A stretch of DNA of 16,539 nucleotides from positions 1 to 16,539 of the forward strand of contig DEKZ01000460.1 of NCBI GenBank assembly GCA_002354135.1, written 5' to 3'. Source of the stretch: Massilia sp. UBA2709. GTDB taxonomy: Bacteria; Pseudomonadota; Gammaproteobacteria; Burkholderiales; Burkholderiaceae_D. This document shows positions 13,517 to 16,539 of this stretch, piece by piece; positions within the stretch are counted from its first letter, which is position 1, and the number at the start of each line of letters is the position of its first letter. A program made the translations under genes and the position numbers. The notes under the pieces are model-generated. The model saw only the letters and a list, made by a program, of their open reading frames with translations, was not told the DNA's origin and made no database searches.

Positions 13517-15154
13517 ATGGAACGTCGTACCTTTCTCAACATCGGCACCATCGCCTTTGGCTCGATGCTTATCCCGGTCGCCGGACGCGCGATCGCGGCC
13601 GAGGAATTGATCAATCCCATGGCCGCATCGGCCAAGAAGGCGCTGGCCGACATCGCGCTGAACGCCGCCACCAAGGCCGGCGCTTCCTACTGCGACGTGC
13701 GCATCGGCCGCTACCTGAACCAGTTCGTCACCACCCGCGACCTGAACGTCGAGAACGTGGTCAATACCGAGTCGGCCGGCGTCGGCGTGCGCGTGATCGC
13801 GGGCGGCGCCTACGGTTTCGCCGCGACCTCGGACATGACCCCGGACGGCATCGCCGGCGCCGCGCGCCAGGCCGTCGCGATCGCGAAAGCCAACGCCAGG
13901 CTGCAGTCCGAACCGGTGCAGCTCGCACCAGTGAAGGGCGTCGGTGAGGTGTCGTGGAGCACGCCGATCAAGAAGGACTGGCGCACCGTGCCGATCAAGG
14001 AGAAGGCCGACCTGCTGATCGCCGCCAACAAGGCAGGCATGGACGGCGGCGCGAACTTCATGCAGTCGATGCTGTTCCAGGTGAACCAGCAGAAGTACTT
14101 CGCTTCCACCGACGGCTCCTACATCGACCAGGACCTGCATCGCCTGTGGGCGCCAATCAACGCCACCGCGGTCGACAAGGCGACGGGCAAGTTCCGTTCG
14201 CGCAGCGGCCTGGGCGCGCCGGTCGGCATGGGCTACGAGTACCTGGATGCCCGCCCCGAGCACAAGGTCAAGGCCGCCGGTGGCGTCGCCACCCTGTACA
14301 CCAACTCCTACGACATCATCGAGGACGCGCGCGCCGCCGGTCGCGACGCCAGGAAGAAGCTGACCGCCAAATCGGTCGCGCCGGGCAAATACGACCTGAT
14401 GCTCACCCCCGAGCACCTTTACCTCACCATCCACGAATCGGTCGGCCACCCCACGGAACTGGACCGCGTGCTCGGCTACGAGGCGAACTACGCCGGCACC
14501 AGCTTCGCCACCCTCGACAAGTGGCAGTCGAAGAACTTCAAGTACGGCTCGCCGATCGTCAACATCGTGGCCGACAAGACTACCCCCGGTTCGCTGGGCG
14601 CGGTCGGCTACGACGACGAAGGCGTCAAGTGCAAGCAGTGGGACATCGTCAAGGACGGCATCCTGGTCAACTACCAGGCCACGCGCGACCAGGCCCACAT
14701 CATCGGCGAGAAGGAATCGCACGGCTGCTCGTACGCCGACTCCTGGAGCAACGTGCAGTTCCAGCGCATGCCGAACGTCTCGCTGGCCGCCGGCAAGAAG
14801 AAGCTCACCCCGGACGAGATGGTCAAGGACATCAAGAAGGGCATCTACATCGTCGGCGAGGGTTCGTTCTCGATCGACCAGCAGCGCTACAACTTCCAGT
14901 TCGGCGGCACCCTGTTCTACGAGATCAAGGACGGCAAGATCGGCCAGATGCTGGAAGACGTGGCCTACCAGGCCAACACCCAGGAATTCTGGAACGCCTG
15001 CACGGCCATCTGCGACGAGCGCGACTGGCGCATGGGCGGCTCCTTCTTCGACGGCAAGGGCCAGCCTCCGCAGATCAGCATCGTTTCGCACGGTTCGTCG
15101 ACCGCGCGCTTCAACGGCATCAACGTGATCAACACCGCTCGCAAGATCGGCTAA
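13517..15154 (+). CDS. TldD-like zinc metallopeptidase with twin-arginine signal
   Basis: The 545-residue protein belongs to the TldD/PmbA family. The first residues, MERRTFLNIGTIAFGSMLIPVAGRAIA, fit a Tat signal (RRTFLN, modest hydrophobic core, A-x-A cleavage near 27). The mature part has the N-terminal TldD/E domain (CDVRIGRYLNQFVTTRDLNVENV at 59-81) and the metal motif H306-E-S-V-G-H311 (HExxxH). GEGS and the C-terminal CDERDW----FFDGKGQPP region contain C499, likely the third ligand by analogy with E. coli TldD. TldD-TldE is a heterodimeric protease that digests unfolded peptides and matures microcin B17 in the cytoplasm; this one is predicted periplasmic. AGGAGA four bases upstream fixes the ATG at 13517. 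The partner gene follows after 13 bases. It is a paralogue, so I give no tldD symbol. Confidence 0.93.
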   Translation: MERRTFLNIGTIAFGSMLIPVAGRAIAAEELINPMAASAKKALADIALNAATKAGASYCDVRIGRYLNQFVTTRDLNVENVVNTESAGVGVRVIAGGAYGFAATSDMTPDGIAGAARQAVAIAKANARLQSEPVQLAPVKGVGEVSWSTPIKKDWRTVPIKEKADLLIAANKAGMDGGANFMQSMLFQVNQQKYFASTDGSYIDQDLHRLWAPINATAVDKATGKFRSRSGLGAPVGMGYEYLDARPEHKVKAAGGVATLYTNSYDIIEDARAAGRDARKKLTAKSVAPGKYDLMLTPEHLYLTIHESVGHPTELDRVLGYEANYAGTSFATLDKWQSKNFKYGSPIVNIVADKTTPGSLGAVGYDDEGVKCKQWDIVKDGILVNYQATRDQAHIIGEKESHGCSYADSWSNVQFQRMPNVSLAAGKKKLTPDEMVKDIKKGIYIVGEGSFSIDQQRYNFQFGGTLFYEIKDGKIGQMLEDVAYQANTQEFWNACTAICDERDWRMGGSFFDGKGQPPQISIVSHGSSTARFNGINVINTARKIG

Positions 15155-15167
15155 GGCAGGGAACGAC

Positions 15168-16502
15168 ATGAGCATCTTGACCCAGGAACAAACCAAACGC
15201 ATCTGCGACCGTGTGATGTCGCTGTCGAAAGCCGACGAGTGCATCGTCAGCATCGGCGGCAAACGCGCCGGCAACATCCGCTTCGCCCGCAACGCCGTTT
15301 CCACCGCCGGCCTGACCGAGGACACTACCCTCACCGTGCGCGTCGCCTTCGGCAAGCGCCAGGGCACCGCCAGCATCAACGAATTCGACGACAAATCGCT
15401 CGAGCGCGTTGTGCGCCGCGCCGAGGAGCTGGCGCGCCTGGCGCCGGAGAATCCGGAGTTCATGCCGGCCGTCTCGAAAGCCGACTTCAAGGATTCGAAC
15501 ACCTTCGTCCAGAAGACCGCCGATATCGACCCCGAGATCCGCGCCCAGGCCGCCGCCTACAGCATCGAGGCCTGCCGCAAGAAGGGCCTGGTCGCCGCAG
15601 GCTTCCTGCTCGACACCACCTCGTTCGAAACCATCGCCAACTCGAACGGCGTGTTCGGCCACCAGAACCTGACCTCGCTCGACTTCACCTGCACCATCCG
15701 CACCGAGGACGGCCGCGGCTCCGGCTGGGTCAAGCGCTCGGCGCGCGACCTGGCCCGCTTCGATCCGCGCGAGGCGGCCGACGTCGCCATCGAAAAGGCG
15801 CTGCGTTCGGTGGATGCGAAAGCGCTGGAGCCGGGCCGCTATACCGTGGTGCTGGAACCGGCCGCCACCAGCGATCTGCTCGCCTTCATGTTCAACGGCT
15901 TCGACGCGCGCCGCGCCGACGAGGGCCGCAGCTTCCTGTCCAAGGCCGGCGGCAAGAACCGCCTCGGCGACAAGCTGTTCGACGAGAAGGTGAACATCTG
16001 GACCGATCCCTGGAACCCGGACGTGCCGGTGCTCCCCTGGGATAACGACATGCGCGCGCGCGAACGCGTTTCGCTGATCAAGGACGGCCGCGTGGCCGCG
16101 ATGGATTACTCGCAGTACTGGGCGAAGCAGAAGGGCGCGCGCTCGATCGGCAGCCCGGGCAACTTCATCATGGCCGGCACCGACAAGACCACGGCCGAGC
16201 TGATCGCGAACACCAAGAAGGGCGTGCTCGTCACCCGTACCTGGTACATCCGCATGGTCGACCCGCAATCGGTGGCGCTGACAGGCCTGACCCGCGACGG
16301 CACCTTCTACATCGAGAACGGCAAGATCAAGCACCCGATCAAGAACTTCCGCTTCAACGAAAGCCCGGTCACGCTGCTCAACAACATCGAAGAGATCGGT
16401 AAGCCGGTGGTGATCGGCGGCGACGAAGGTCCGGATCCGATGGTGATCCCGTCGATGAAGGTGCGGGACTTCAACTTCACGTCCTTGTCGGACGCGGTGT
16501 AA
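15168..16502 (+). CDS. TldE/PmbA-like partner subunit without signal peptide
   Basis: This 444-residue TldD/PmbA-family protein lacks HExxxH, as TldE (PmbA) subunits do. Seen features are the N-terminal domain with AGNIRFARNAVSTAGLTEDTTLTVRVAFGKRQG (about 29-61) and SIEACRKKGLVAAGF near 130. The C-terminal barrel segment IENGKIKHPIKNFRFNES (about 382-399) is strongly conserved in the family. The N-terminus MSILTQEQTKRICDRVM is hydrophilic; there is no Sec or Tat signal. In the known heterodimer, TldE is catalytically silent but needed to form the enclosed active-site chamber. It starts 13 bases after the TldD-like gene with AGGGA five bases before the ATG, so equal production is likely. How it meets an exported partner is an open question. 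The stop is 37 bases from the window edge. Confidence 0.92.
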   Translation: MSILTQEQTKRICDRVMSLSKADECIVSIGGKRAGNIRFARNAVSTAGLTEDTTLTVRVAFGKRQGTASINEFDDKSLERVVRRAEELARLAPENPEFMPAVSKADFKDSNTFVQKTADIDPEIRAQAAAYSIEACRKKGLVAAGFLLDTTSFETIANSNGVFGHQNLTSLDFTCTIRTEDGRGSGWVKRSARDLARFDPREAADVAIEKALRSVDAKALEPGRYTVVLEPAATSDLLAFMFNGFDARRADEGRSFLSKAGGKNRLGDKLFDEKVNIWTDPWNPDVPVLPWDNDMRARERVSLIKDGRVAAMDYSQYWAKQKGARSIGSPGNFIMAGTDKTTAELIANTKKGVLVTRTWYIRMVDPQSVALTGLTRDGTFYIENGKIKHPIKNFRFNESPVTLLNNIEEIGKPVVIGGDEGPDPMVIPSMKVRDFNFTSLSDAV

Positions 16503-16524
16503 GAACAGGCGCTGACGCGCTTTT

Positions 16525-16539
16525 GTAGGGTGGGCTCTT
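16525..16539. repeat. Left edge of another CGTAGGGTGGGC-type repeat
   Basis: GTAGGGTGGGC appears 22 bases after the tldE-like stop and runs off the window. It matches the outer arm of the full copies at 7576 and 12132. Whether the complementary arm follows cannot be seen. Confidence 0.55.

Noticed and set aside
13505..15502. A 665-codon minus-strand frame across the tldD/tldE-like genes
   Set aside because: It is the antisense of two family-assigned genes with good ribosome sites, with low-complexity V/D/R composition only.

Overview
The window looks like a chromosomal segment of a GC-rich betaproteobacterium. Oxalobacteraceae (Massilia/Telluria/Duganella type) is my best guess, from the protein style, the very GC-rich third codon positions (which open long antisense frames) and the intergenic repeats bounded by CGTAGGGTGGGC. 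The taxonomy is inference only. I see no rRNA, tRNA, CRISPR array, transposase or phage gene. Most genes belong to known families; the unusual material is mainly between the genes.

Layout: (1) 1-477: 3' end of a glycine-rich/aromatic-rich small protein gene, a strong terminator and a degenerate repeat. (2) 478-2197, minus strand: a cytochrome b561 gene followed by two secreted YceI-family genes, like the E. coli yceJ-yceI pair with YceI duplicated. (3) 2399-4378, plus: a TonB-dependent outer-membrane receptor, convergent on (4) purB (4456-5835, minus), with one bidirectional terminator between them. (5) 5981-7558, plus: a YibF-like glutathione transferase gene closely followed by a PfkB-family sugar kinase gene. 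(6) 7695-8270, minus: a GDT1/TMEM165-type cation transporter. (7) 8576-12073, plus: an exported M1 aminopeptidase of the leukotriene-A4-hydrolase type and an exported beta-lactamase-fold serine hydrolase, in one operon. (8) 12337-13128, minus: an exported SAM-methyltransferase-fold protein. (9) 13517-16502, plus: a TldD-like metallopeptidase with a twin-arginine signal and its TldE/PmbA-like partner, which has no signal.

Much of the window concerns the cell envelope. Six or seven of the twelve genes encode products predicted to be exported or in the outer membrane (two YceI proteins, TonB receptor, M1 peptidase, serine hydrolase, methyltransferase, TldD-like), and two more are integral membrane proteins. 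Periplasmic peptide or protein turnover is a plausible shared theme for the M1/serine hydrolase and TldD/TldE operons, but this is inference.

Points most worth checking: a Tat-signal TldD next to a signal-less TldE, suggesting hitchhiker export of a folded pair; a family of nested palindromic repeats found in three of the four tail-to-tail junctions; a cluster of five TGTCCG/CGGACA boxes plus a dyad-rich promoter between the methyltransferase and tldD-like genes; and a SAM-methyltransferase fold with a Sec signal peptide.
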